From assembly GCA_016218725.1 (NCBI GenBank), contig JACRDB010000009.1:1-64000 (forward strand): DNA of 64,000 nucleotides, given 5' to 3'. This stretch comes from Deltaproteobacteria bacterium (lineage in GTDB: Bacteria; Myxococcota_A; Polyangia; Polyangiales; Ga0077539). Under the pieces are notes generated by a model. It was not told the origin of the DNA. It made no database searches and saw only the letters and a list, made by a program, of their open reading frames with translations. Below are positions 56,667 through 64,000 of this stretch, piece by piece (the first letter of the stretch is position 1; each line of letters begins with the position of its first letter). Made by a program: the position numbers and the translations under genes.

Positions 56667-57887
56667 TCAAGTTCCGTGCCGCGCCGCGAGAAGCTCCCGG
56701 GCCGCGTCGAGGATCTTATCGGCCACTGCGGTCTTTGGCAGCCTCGGGAGGGCCTCTTCGGAGTCCTTCCGGACCAGCGTGACCAGGTTGTCCGCGCCCT
56801 CGAAGCCGTGCTCGGCGAGGTTGGCCACCACCAGGTCGCACCGTTTGCGCGCAAGCTTTTCGCGCGCGTAGGTCACCAGGTCCGTGCTCTCCACGGCGAA
56901 GCCCACCAGGACCGGGAGGGGCTGGTCCCCCCGGCGGGCGCCCAGTTCGGCCAGGACGTCGGGGTTCTTGACGAGCCTCAGAACCAGCTCCCCCTGGGTC
57001 TTCTTGATCTTCTCCGGGGCGATGTCCGCGGGGCGGTAGTCGGCCACGGCGGCGGCCATGACCACGATGTCATGGTGGGGGGCCTCGGGGACCGTGGCGT
57101 CGAAGAGCTCGCGGGCGGTACGCACCCGCACCGTACGCACCCCCTGGGGGTCCGGGAGGCTCACGGGGCCGGTGACCAGGGTGACCGTGGCGCCGCGGTC
57201 CCTGGCCCTCTCGGCCACAGCGAAGCCCATGCGCCCGGAGGAGCGGTTTCCCACGAAGCGCACCGGGTCCATGGGCTCGTGGGTGGGCCCCGCGGTCACC
57301 AGCACCCGCCGCCCCTGGAGGTCCCTGGGCGCAGAGAGCGCGGCGCAGACGGCCTTTGCGAGCTCCTCGGGCTCGCTCATGCGGCCCATGCCGACCTCGC
57401 CGGAGGCCAGGGGTCCCTCGGTGGGGCCGCACACCGTGGCGCCGCGGGCGCGCAGCCGCGCGAGGTGCTCCTGGGTGGCCGGCTGGTGCCACATGCGCGG
57501 GTGCATCGCCGGGGCGAGCACCAGCGGCCCCTGCCAGGCCAGGAGACACGTGGTGGCGAGGTCGTCCGCGAGGCCCAGGGAGGCGCGGGCCAGGAGGTCC
57601 GCGGTGGCCGGGGCGACCACCAGGGCGTCGGCGCGGGAGGTGAGGTCGATGTGCAACTCGCCGGGGTGCGAAGGGTCCCAGAGGTCCGTGCGGGTGGCTC
57701 TCCCGGTGAGGCCCGCGAAGGTGACGGGAGTGACAAAGCGCGCCCCCGCCGCGGTGAGCACGGTCTGGACGCCCGCCCCGAGGCGCTGGAGCTCGCGCAC
57801 CAGCACGGCGGACTTGTACGCGGCGATCCCGCCGCCCACGACGAGCAGGAGCTCTCGGCCCGCGAGGGGGCGTGTGTCTTCGGTCAT
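56667..57887 (-). CDS. coaBC: Bifunctional CoaBC (phosphopantothenoylcysteine synthetase/decarboxylase)
   Basis: The product has 406 residues. The CoaC part (about 1-180) has the Gly-rich flavin start (ELLLVVGGGIAAYKSA) and HIDL with the active His. The PAMH segment has His in place of the usual Asn, and LASGEVGMGRM has Ser where Cys is common. The CoaB part has NRSSGRMGFAVAERARDRGATV and KIKKTQGELVLRLVKNPD. The enzyme makes phosphopantetheine on the way to coenzyme A. His/Ser variants are known elsewhere, for instance in Actinobacteria. ATG 57887 is the start. Confidence 0.95.
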   Translation of the reverse strand: MTEDTRPLAGRELLLVVGGGIAAYKSAVLVRELQRLGAGVQTVLTAAGARFVTPVTFAGLTGRATRTDLWDPSHPGELHIDLTSRADALVVAPATADLLARASLGLADDLATTCLLAWQGPLVLAPAMHPRMWHQPATQEHLARLRARGATVCGPTEGPLASGEVGMGRMSEPEELAKAVCAALSAPRDLQGRRVLVTAGPTHEPMDPVRFVGNRSSGRMGFAVAERARDRGATVTLVTGPVSLPDPQGVRTVRVRTARELFDATVPEAPHHDIVVMAAAVADYRPADIAPEKIKKTQGELVLRLVKNPDVLAELGARRGDQPLPVLVGFAVESTDLVTYAREKLARKRCDLVVANLAEHGFEGADNLVTLVRKDSEEALPRLPKTAVADKILDAARELLAARHGT

Positions 57888-57939
57888 GGTACCGGTGAGG
57901 CTATAGGTCCCTGGCGGCGCGTGGGAAGGGATGGGTGCT

Positions 57940-59946
57940 TCACGGCAGGTACCGCACCCGGCCCTCGCCCTGGCGCAGCTCCACCCGGCGGTTGGACACC
58001 ACGCGGGGGAAGCGCTCGGTGCTCAAGGCGCCGTCGGGCCAGCGGACCTCCAGGCTGTCCACCATGCAGGTGGCGCCGAGCCCGAAGTGCACCGTGAGGT
58101 CCTGGGAGAGCCCCACGACCCCCCAGTTGCCCTGCACCTCGCGGGTCTGGGTGACGCCCCCGGCGGTGAGCCGCACCCTCGCGCCGATGGCGCTGCGGTT
58201 GGCGCCACCGACCCCGCGGCCCACGAGGCGCACCGAGAGCCAGTTGGCCTGGGTGCCGGTGTTCTCGAACATCCTCACGACGTTGCGGCCCATGAACACC
58301 CGCGCGCAGAATGACCGGAAGGTGCTCGTCCCCTGGACCACGTCGAGGTCCCCGTCGAGGTCAAAGTCGGCGATGGCCAGGCCGTGGGGGCAGGGGTGCC
58401 GCAGCCCCGAGGCCATCCCCACCTCCTGGAAGCGTCCGTTGTCGAGCTGACGGAAGGCCCAGCCGTACTGGTTGTCGTAGTCGCTCCCGCCGAGCCATAC
58501 GTCCATCCTGCCGTCGTGGTCGAAGTCCCAGAGGGCGTTGGAGATGCCACCCTCGTCGTTGGCGCGGGAGATGGGTGGCTCCAGGCCCTGATCCCTGCGC
58601 CCGGGGCGCCGGAAGGTGACCGTGTCCCCCGAGGACTCGTTCAGCAGGAGCTCCGCCCGGTCGCTGGAGCTACCGACGTCCGGGTGGGCGATGTCCGCGG
58701 TGTAGAGGTCCAGGTCGCCGTCGTTGTCCACGTCCCCGCAGGCGATGGAGAACGTGTTGCCGTTGAGCCTCCAGGGCTGGTCATCGGTGCCCCGGCGCCA
58801 GCCCCTCCCGGGGCAGAAGCCCACTGGGGGCGCGGGCACGCCCATGGGGCACGCGCTGGGCGTGCCCTGGCAGAAGCACCGGTAGGAGATGTTGTCGCTG
58901 AAGTCCCGCCCGGAGTCCCCGCCCACGCCCGACGCGAGGGAGGCGTTCACAAACGTCGCCCCCTGCGACACGAACAAGAGGTTGAACTGCCGCCCGTAGG
59001 CCGCCCCGAGGAGGTCCAGGCGCCCGTCGTTGTTGACGTCGCACGCGCTCACGCCAAAGAGCGGACGGCGGTTGGTGCCCCCGTTGAGCGACGAGGCGAC
59101 GCCGTCGAGCATCAGGCCCACCTCCGAGGTGACGTCCGTGAAGCGCCCGTCCCCGGCGCCCCGGAAGAGCTGCGGCTGCTGCCCGAAGGCCAGCCCGAAG
59201 GGCTGCGAGTGGTACCCCACGAAGAGGTCCACCGCGCCGTCCAGGTCCTGGTCGGTGAACACCGCGCCGATGGTGGCCAGGAACTCGTCGACCGAGGGCG
59301 TCGTGTCGCTCGAAGGCGCCAGGCGAAAGACCCCGCGTCCATCGTTGAGCAGCACCGCCGAGCGGTCCCCGGGGTCCCTCGGGATCGTGGACATCATCCC
59401 GGGCGCGGGCGGAGGCTCGGGCTTGACGCCGGTGTACACGTCCAGGTCCCCGTCGTTGTCCACGTCCGCGAGGGAGACCACGTGCACCACCCGCCCCTGA
59501 CCGCCGGCCGGCAGCTCCAGGAGGTTCGACCCGCGGGTGTTGTCCACGAAGCGTCGGCCCATGCCCCCCTCCCGGGGGCGGTTCATCAACACCCGTACAT
59601 GGAACACCGGAGGCGTCGCGTCGAGGTCCGAGCGCACGTTGGGGGGCGAGTCCCACGCGATGAGATCAGGGTAGCCGTCGCCGTCGAGGTCCCCCGTGGC
59701 GAGGGCCGTGGCGTTGACGCCGTCCAGGCCCCACGCGGCGGACTGGTCCGACTGAAACAACCGGTCCGTGCCGTTCCAGGGAGCGCCCGGGCGGCACTCC
59801 TGCGGGGGGGCGTCCTCGGGTGGTGTGGCGTCCCTGACGGCGTCACTTGCACTCCCGGTGTCCGCGCCGGCGTCCGCGGGGGGCGCCGAGGGCGTGCTGC
59901 ATGAACCAACAACCAGCGCGAGCGCTGCGAGCGAGCGAGAGTTCAA
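57940..59946 (-). CDS. FG-GAP/ASPIC-UnbV repeat lipoprotein
   Basis: The product has 668 residues. TTG 59946 gives a lipoprotein signal (SLAALALVVGSCSTP) with GAGGAG upstream. At least six FG-GAP/VCBS calcium-loop repeats follow (GDLDGDGYPDLIAWD, ADVDNDGDLDVYTG, DVNNDGRLDLLGAAYG, GDVDNDGDLDLYTAD, DFDLDGDLDVVQG), which build a beta-propeller. The C-terminal part matches ASPIC/UnbV (NWLSVRLVG, GARVRLTAGG, VDSLEVRWPDG). It is probably a calcium-bound surface adhesin or recognition protein. It starts 53 bp before the stop of the Cys-rich gene at 59999. Confidence 0.85.
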   Translation of the reverse strand: MNSRSLAALALVVGSCSTPSAPPADAGADTGSASDAVRDATPPEDAPPQECRPGAPWNGTDRLFQSDQSAAWGLDGVNATALATGDLDGDGYPDLIAWDSPPNVRSDLDATPPVFHVRVLMNRPREGGMGRRFVDNTRGSNLLELPAGGQGRVVHVVSLADVDNDGDLDVYTGVKPEPPPAPGMMSTIPRDPGDRSAVLLNDGRGVFRLAPSSDTTPSVDEFLATIGAVFTDQDLDGAVDLFVGYHSQPFGLAFGQQPQLFRGAGDGRFTDVTSEVGLMLDGVASSLNGGTNRRPLFGVSACDVNNDGRLDLLGAAYGRQFNLLFVSQGATFVNASLASGVGGDSGRDFSDNISYRCFCQGTPSACPMGVPAPPVGFCPGRGWRRGTDDQPWRLNGNTFSIACGDVDNDGDLDLYTADIAHPDVGSSSDRAELLLNESSGDTVTFRRPGRRDQGLEPPISRANDEGGISNALWDFDHDGRMDVWLGGSDYDNQYGWAFRQLDNGRFQEVGMASGLRHPCPHGLAIADFDLDGDLDVVQGTSTFRSFCARVFMGRNVVRMFENTGTQANWLSVRLVGRGVGGANRSAIGARVRLTAGGVTQTREVQGNWGVVGLSQDLTVHFGLGATCMVDSLEVRWPDGALSTERFPRVVSNRRVELRQGEGRVRYLP

Positions 59947-59998
59947 GGCGAAGGGCTCCTCGGGGGCGATTTCCCTTCTGGAGCATAGCAGAGCCCGC

Positions 59999-60817
59999 CT
60001 ACGGCGCGGGCGTCTCGCAGCCGCAGCCGCAGCGGTCGCTGAAGGGCACCTGGCCCTGTACACACGCAAAGCGGATCCTGGCGCAGGTCTCCGGCGAGCG
60101 CGAGGTGTACGTCCGGTCCGGGTCCCGAGGGCTGCACAGGCACGCCCGGAGCGTGCACGCCACGCCCCCCGAGGCGAGGCAGGTGCAGGTGTTGCAACCG
60201 TCGCTCGACGGGAAGGTCTGCCCGGAGTTGTAGGTCCGTCCCTGGTACGTGCAGGTGGGGATGCACGCCCGCCGGGTGCAGCGCGTGAGGCCCGTCCGCG
60301 GGTCGCAGGAGCAGCCGTTGCACCCGTCGTTGTAGCTGGTCCCGTGGGGGCAGAGGTTCACCGGGGCCGCCACCTGGAGCGCCACGGTGAAGGTCCCCGG
60401 CCGCCCCCAGTAGTCCCGCAGGACCACGTGCCAGGTCTTCACCGCGCCGTCACCGGGGAGCGTCAGGCGCAGCCGCGCGTCGCGCGTGCCGGCCTCCGCG
60501 TCGTCATTGAAGGCATGGACCTCGAACACCCCGTCCGTCAGCCACGCCACGGCGTCCCCTCGGGCGCTCGACACCGTCACGTCCACGGCGCTACCGCCCG
60601 GAGCCCGGAAGGACACCGCCCGAAACCTCGGCGTGCGCGTCCAGGACACGTCCCGGCGCTGGCCGCTCTGCAGCGTCCCCACCACACGGATGTCCCCGCT
60701 GGCCAGCCGAAGCTCGTCCTGGGTCACCTCCGGCGACGCCCCAGAGGGCACCTCCACCTCCGGCGCACAGGCCCCAAGACCCAGCAGCACACCCAGGATC
60801 CAAGCTCGCCTTGTCAT
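59999..60817 (-). CDS. Lipoprotein with pacifastin/VWC-like Cys domains
   Basis: The product has 272 residues. The signal is WILGVLLGLGACAPE. A beta-rich N-terminal domain (about 25-165) resembles a pre-peptidase/PPC fold (DVTVSSARGDAVAWL). Two Cys-rich modules follow, CPHGTSYNDGCNGCSCD and CTYQGRTYNSGQTF..DGCNTCTC, each ending in RAC; they resemble pacifastin inhibitor or VWC units. A further Cys cluster (CGCGCE) ends the chain. Protease inhibition or matrix binding is possible. ATG 60817 fits the signal; the frame extends to 60838. Confidence 0.72.
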   Translation of the reverse strand: MTRRAWILGVLLGLGACAPEVEVPSGASPEVTQDELRLASGDIRVVGTLQSGQRRDVSWTRTPRFRAVSFRAPGGSAVDVTVSSARGDAVAWLTDGVFEVHAFNDDAEAGTRDARLRLTLPGDGAVKTWHVVLRDYWGRPGTFTVALQVAAPVNLCPHGTSYNDGCNGCSCDPRTGLTRCTRRACIPTCTYQGRTYNSGQTFPSSDGCNTCTCLASGGVACTLRACLCSPRDPDRTYTSRSPETCARIRFACVQGQVPFSDRCGCGCETPAP

Positions 60818-60951
60818 ACCACTCTCCCCGACAGTCACCTGACTGGTAGTTGACTTGCGGGCGCATGCCTACATGTGGTGCCAGGTGGTGTCAAGGGGGG
60901 TCTGCCATACGGTCCCCCGGTGCTTTCCGGGGCGGGTACACTCCCTGGGGT

Positions 60952-63507
60952 ATGCGCATGCGCTTTCTTGTGGGTCTGGCGCTGGCGGCGGTCGCGTGTG
61001 GGGGAGGGAGCCCGCCGGGGACCACCGCGGACACCGGCGCGGAGCTCCAGAGCAAGGAGGCGGGCGCTGAACCCACCACCGAGGCCGGTGCGGACGCAAG
61101 CCTTGACAGCGCCCGGGATACGGCCGTCGGCGATCGACCGGACGCCGCCTCGGACCTCGGGAGCGAAGCGACTACCCAGGACCGTCCCGACGCAATGGTG
61201 CCCGCGGACGCCGTCGATGGGGGAGCGACCCTGGATGCTCCGACGGACTCCGGAGGGATGGACAGCGCGCCCACGGAGGCCTCCCTGGACGTGGGCGCAG
61301 ATCGTGCGGACAGCGCGGCGGCGGACAGCGCCTCCCGCGAGGTGGCCGCGGACGTGTGCGCGGGGGCCGTGTGCTCGGGCCTCTGCGTGGACACGCAGAC
61401 GGACCGGCGCCACTGCGGCCGCTGCGGGCGGGACTGCGCGGCGCTGCCGGGCGTGGGCCCCGGGGTGCGCTGCGTGGCCGGCAGGTGCGCCCTGGCCTCC
61501 GCGTGCTCCGCGGGCCGCGGCGACTGCGACGGCGACGAGGCCAACGGCTGCGAGGCCGAGCTCACCACCGCCGCAGCCTGCGGGGCCTGCGGGGCCGCGT
61601 GCGCCGAGCCCACGCCCCGGTGCGCGCCCTTCGGGAGCGACGCGGGCACGCCCGTGTGCGTCTCGGGCTGCGCCGACGCCACGCCCCTGCGCTGCGGCGG
61701 GCGCTGCGTCGATGGCATGACCAGCGCCGAGCACTGCGGAGGCTGCGGCCGGCCCTGCGTGGCCGCCGCCAACGCCACCGCGGCGTGCCGGGCGGGGGCC
61801 TGCGAGCGCGCATGCAACCGAGGCTTCGGGGACTGCGACCGGATGGCCGGCAATGGCTGCGAGGCGGACCTCTCGCGCACCACCGCCCACTGTGGGGCCT
61901 GCGGCAACGCATGCGCGGCCCCGCGGGACGGGTCAGCGACGTGCGAAATGAGCGCCTGCGTCGTGCGCTGCGACGCGGGCTTCGTCCTCCGGGGGGGCTC
62001 CTGCGTGGGGGCGCCGCTGCGCCTGCGGGGCCCCATGAGCGGGGCCTGGGTGACCACCCACACCCCGAGGCTCTCCTGGGTCCTGCCCATCGGCGCCGAC
62101 GGGGCCCGGGTGGAGCTCTGCGCCCAGCGCGCCTGCACCACGGTGCTCCAGACCTTTGACGCCGAGGGCTCCGAGGCCCGGGTGCCCGACGCCCTCTCCT
62201 TCGGGGTGGTGTTCTGGCGCGCCACGGCGCTGCGCGGAACCCGCATAGACGGTGACCCGAGCGCGGTCTGGGAGCTGGTGGTGCCTCGGAGGAACACCCC
62301 CGTGGTGAGCGCCTGGGGCGCCACCCCCGACGTCAACGGCGACGGCCTCGCGGACGTGATCGTGGGCGCCCAGTCCCAGCAGGTGTGGATCTACCACGGC
62401 CGCTCGGGGGCGCTGGCCACCACCCCGACGGTGGTGCTCCGGGGACCCAGCGGGAGCATGAACTACGGCTACGCCGTCTCCTGCGCGGGGGACCTGAACG
62501 GCGACGGCTTCAGCGACGTGGTCGTCGGGGCCCGGGGTAGCTCCCAGGCCTTCGTCTACCAGGGGAGCCCCACGGGCGTGACGGACACCGTATGGACCAC
62601 GCTCACCGGCCCCACCGGGTTCAACCTCGGCGCCGCCGTGGCCTCGCCTGGAGACACCGACGGCGACGGCTACGGCGACCTCCTGGTGAGCGCCCCGGGC
62701 GGGAGCGTCGCCCCGACCGGGGGCTTCGTGAACCTCTACCGCGGCGGTCCCCTCGGGGTCACTCCGACCCCCGTGGTCCTGCGCCCGGACGAACCCACCA
62801 CGCTCTTCGGGTTCCACGTGGCCTCCGCGGGCGACGTGGACGGCGACGGCTGGGAGGACGTCATGCTCGGGGCCCCGGGCTTCGTGGACCCGTCCATCGG
62901 GTATGCGTACCTCTACGCCAACGCCAGCGGCACGATCCCCACGAGGCCCACGACGGTGTACTCCGGGCTCACCACCATCGCCACGTACTTCGGCTTCCCC
63001 GTCGGTCACGTCGGAGACCTGAACGGCGACGGCTACAGCGACGTGGCCGTGGGGCTCTCCCGCGTCGGGACCTTTGTCCTGTACCACGGGAGCGCCTCGG
63101 GGCTTCCCCCCACCACGTCGCGGATCTACCGCGACCCCAGCGGAGCCACCGCGGCGAGCAGGTACTTCGGCTCCGCGGGGGACGTCAACGGCGACGGCTA
63201 CGGCGACATGGTCGTCGGCACCAACTACCACGACCGCGCGTACATCTACCACGGTGGCCCCTCGGGGATCCCCACCACGCCCGCGCGGACGCTCCTGGGC
63301 ACCACCGGGAGCGCCTTCGGGCTCATCACCGTGAGCCCCGGCGACATCGACGGCGACCGCTACTCGGACCTGATCATCGCCGCCCCCGCGGCCAACAGGG
63401 TGTACATCCACCGCGGCGGCGCCTCGGGGGTAGCCACCACCGGGACCGAGCTCGTCGGTCCCACCGCGCCTCCGGGGGACTTCGGCGTCTCCCTGGGCGG
63501 GTGGTGA
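60952..63507 (+). CDS. Integrin-like FG-GAP lipoprotein with Cys-rich head
   Basis: The product has 851 residues. The signal MRMRFLVGLALAAVACGGGS has its lipobox Cys near 16. An Asp/Ala-rich spacer leads into Cys modules related to those at 37708-38745 (GDCDGDEANGCE; HCGACGNAC) at about 135-370. From about residue 440 there are seven or more FG-GAP units (DVNGDGLADVIVGA, DLNGDGFSDVVVGA, DTDGDGYGDLLVSA, DVDGDGWEDVMLGA, and so on), the calcium-bound blades of an integrin-like propeller. Probable surface adhesin. ATG 60952 fits the signal; the frame extends upstream to 60850 without support. Confidence 0.87.
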   Translation: MRMRFLVGLALAAVACGGGSPPGTTADTGAELQSKEAGAEPTTEAGADASLDSARDTAVGDRPDAASDLGSEATTQDRPDAMVPADAVDGGATLDAPTDSGGMDSAPTEASLDVGADRADSAAADSASREVAADVCAGAVCSGLCVDTQTDRRHCGRCGRDCAALPGVGPGVRCVAGRCALASACSAGRGDCDGDEANGCEAELTTAAACGACGAACAEPTPRCAPFGSDAGTPVCVSGCADATPLRCGGRCVDGMTSAEHCGGCGRPCVAAANATAACRAGACERACNRGFGDCDRMAGNGCEADLSRTTAHCGACGNACAAPRDGSATCEMSACVVRCDAGFVLRGGSCVGAPLRLRGPMSGAWVTTHTPRLSWVLPIGADGARVELCAQRACTTVLQTFDAEGSEARVPDALSFGVVFWRATALRGTRIDGDPSAVWELVVPRRNTPVVSAWGATPDVNGDGLADVIVGAQSQQVWIYHGRSGALATTPTVVLRGPSGSMNYGYAVSCAGDLNGDGFSDVVVGARGSSQAFVYQGSPTGVTDTVWTTLTGPTGFNLGAAVASPGDTDGDGYGDLLVSAPGGSVAPTGGFVNLYRGGPLGVTPTPVVLRPDEPTTLFGFHVASAGDVDGDGWEDVMLGAPGFVDPSIGYAYLYANASGTIPTRPTTVYSGLTTIATYFGFPVGHVGDLNGDGYSDVAVGLSRVGTFVLYHGSASGLPPTTSRIYRDPSGATAASRYFGSAGDVNGDGYGDMVVGTNYHDRAYIYHGGPSGIPTTPARTLLGTTGSAFGLITVSPGDIDGDRYSDLIIAAPAANRVYIHRGGASGVATTGTELVGPTAPPGDFGVSLGGW

Positions 63508-63511
63508 CGCC

Positions 63512-64000
63512 GTGAAGCCAGCGAGGGCCATGGAAGCGCTCACGGCGCTCTTGCAGCCCCAGGGCATCAAGGTGGTGACCACCGGCGTGGACGAGCTCGG
63601 GGCCTACCTCCAGGCGCGCTACGGGAGCCTGGACCCGGCGGTGATCGACCGCGCGTGGAGGGAGCGCCTGGAGCGCATCGCCACGGCCCGGGTGCTGCTC
63701 CTGGGCGTCCCCATGGACCTCGGGGCGGGCTTCGAGCGGGGGGCCTTCAAGGGCCCCCTCGGGATTCGCAGCCAGCTCCTGAAGGTGTCGGGGCTCTACG
63801 CGCGCATGGAGGACCTCGGCGTGGTGGACCTCGGGGACGTGAGGGTGAACCCCTCGCTCTTGTCCGACGGGTACCTCTCCGAGCGGGTCAAGCGCGCGGT
63901 GCGCCAGGCCCGCGGCCAGGACCCCTGGGACGACAAGCTCCCCGTCGCGCCGTTGTCCATCTTGAAGCGCGTGCTCAGGGTGGTCGAGAAGCTCAACCCC
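63512..64000 (+). CDS. Arginase-family (ureohydrolase) protein, 3' truncated
   Basis: The frame begins with GTG 63512 (ATG 63530 is an alternative), four bases after the FG-GAP stop, and runs off the right edge after 163 codons. The strand VLLLGVPMDLGAGFERGAFKGP with IRSQLLK matches the N-terminal fold of arginase/agmatinase-type enzymes, and DLGDVRVNP follows. The metal-binding Asp/His motifs would lie beyond the window, so the substrate (arginine, agmatine or formiminoglutamate) cannot be decided. Confidence 0.65.
   Translation, partial: MKPARAMEALTALLQPQGIKVVTTGVDELGAYLQARYGSLDPAVIDRAWRERLERIATARVLLLGVPMDLGAGFERGAFKGPLGIRSQLLKVSGLYARMEDLGVVDLGDVRVNPSLLSDGYLSERVKRAVRQARGQDPWDDKLPVAPLSILKRVLRVVEKLNP

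Noticed and set aside
60915..60932. CCCCGG/CCGGGG hairpin before the FG-GAP gene
   Set aside because: Six-base GC stems are frequent by chance here. It may influence the leader but has no further support.

Overview
The window is GC-rich bacterial DNA, about 75% GC by eye in most genes. It carries many eukaryote-like Ser/Thr kinases, Cys-rich lipoproteins with MopE-type Asp/Cys repeats, FG-GAP proteins and DUF1592/DUF1552 proteins. That combination points to Myxococcota, probably the Polyangia side. This placement is inferred from gene content; no rRNA or tRNA gene was seen.

Layout. 1-2 kb: the tail of a coiled-coil protein, a SAM methyltransferase, and a REP-associated tyrosine transposase next to its likely inverted repeats. 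2-12.5 kb: cell-surface proteins, namely a MopE-repeat lipoprotein, a membrane Ser/Thr kinase, a TPR/PEGA membrane protein, a second MopE lipoprotein and a 1277-residue Cys-repeat lipoprotein. 12.5-17.8 kb: a glycan cluster with a flippase, two methyltransferases and two glycosyltransferases. 17.8-28.7 kb: AlkB, a lipoprotein with a polyproline run, a phytochelatin synthase, a flavodoxin-fold oxidoreductase, a VanZ/PAP2-like fusion, a DUF1552-DUF1592 pair, a DUF362 protein and a zinc-ribbon membrane protein.

28.66-33.39 kb is an island of about 55% GC. It encodes a CARF-sensor sigma-54 activator. Divergent from it are a 39-bp-arm inverted repeat, a candidate sigma-54 promoter and an overlapping cassette of three unrecognised genes. 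This is the best candidate here for an undescribed system.

33.4-42.9 kb: a benzoate-CoA-ligase-like enzyme, a matrixin-like protease, a second kinase/TPR/lipoprotein module that parallels the one at 4.4-8.6 kb, a ferritin-like diiron protein, a thioredoxin-fold ferredoxin and lipoproteins. 43-57.9 kb is mostly housekeeping: hemL, dnaG, rpoD, an ammonium transporter fused to a phosphodiester glycosidase, bioA, a MATE exporter, a kinase fused to a pseudo-receiver, and coaBC. 57.9-64 kb: FG-GAP and Cys-rich lipoproteins, and the start of an arginase-family gene.

Many genes overlap by 4 bp (ATGA, GTGA or TTGA), so co-translated operons are common. The two kinase modules suggest a repeated sensing design: a cytoplasmic kinase with one membrane span, a membrane-anchored TPR partner and an exported Cys-rich lipoprotein. 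Start codons were chosen from ribosome-binding sites, overlaps and signal peptides, and several are GTG or TTG.
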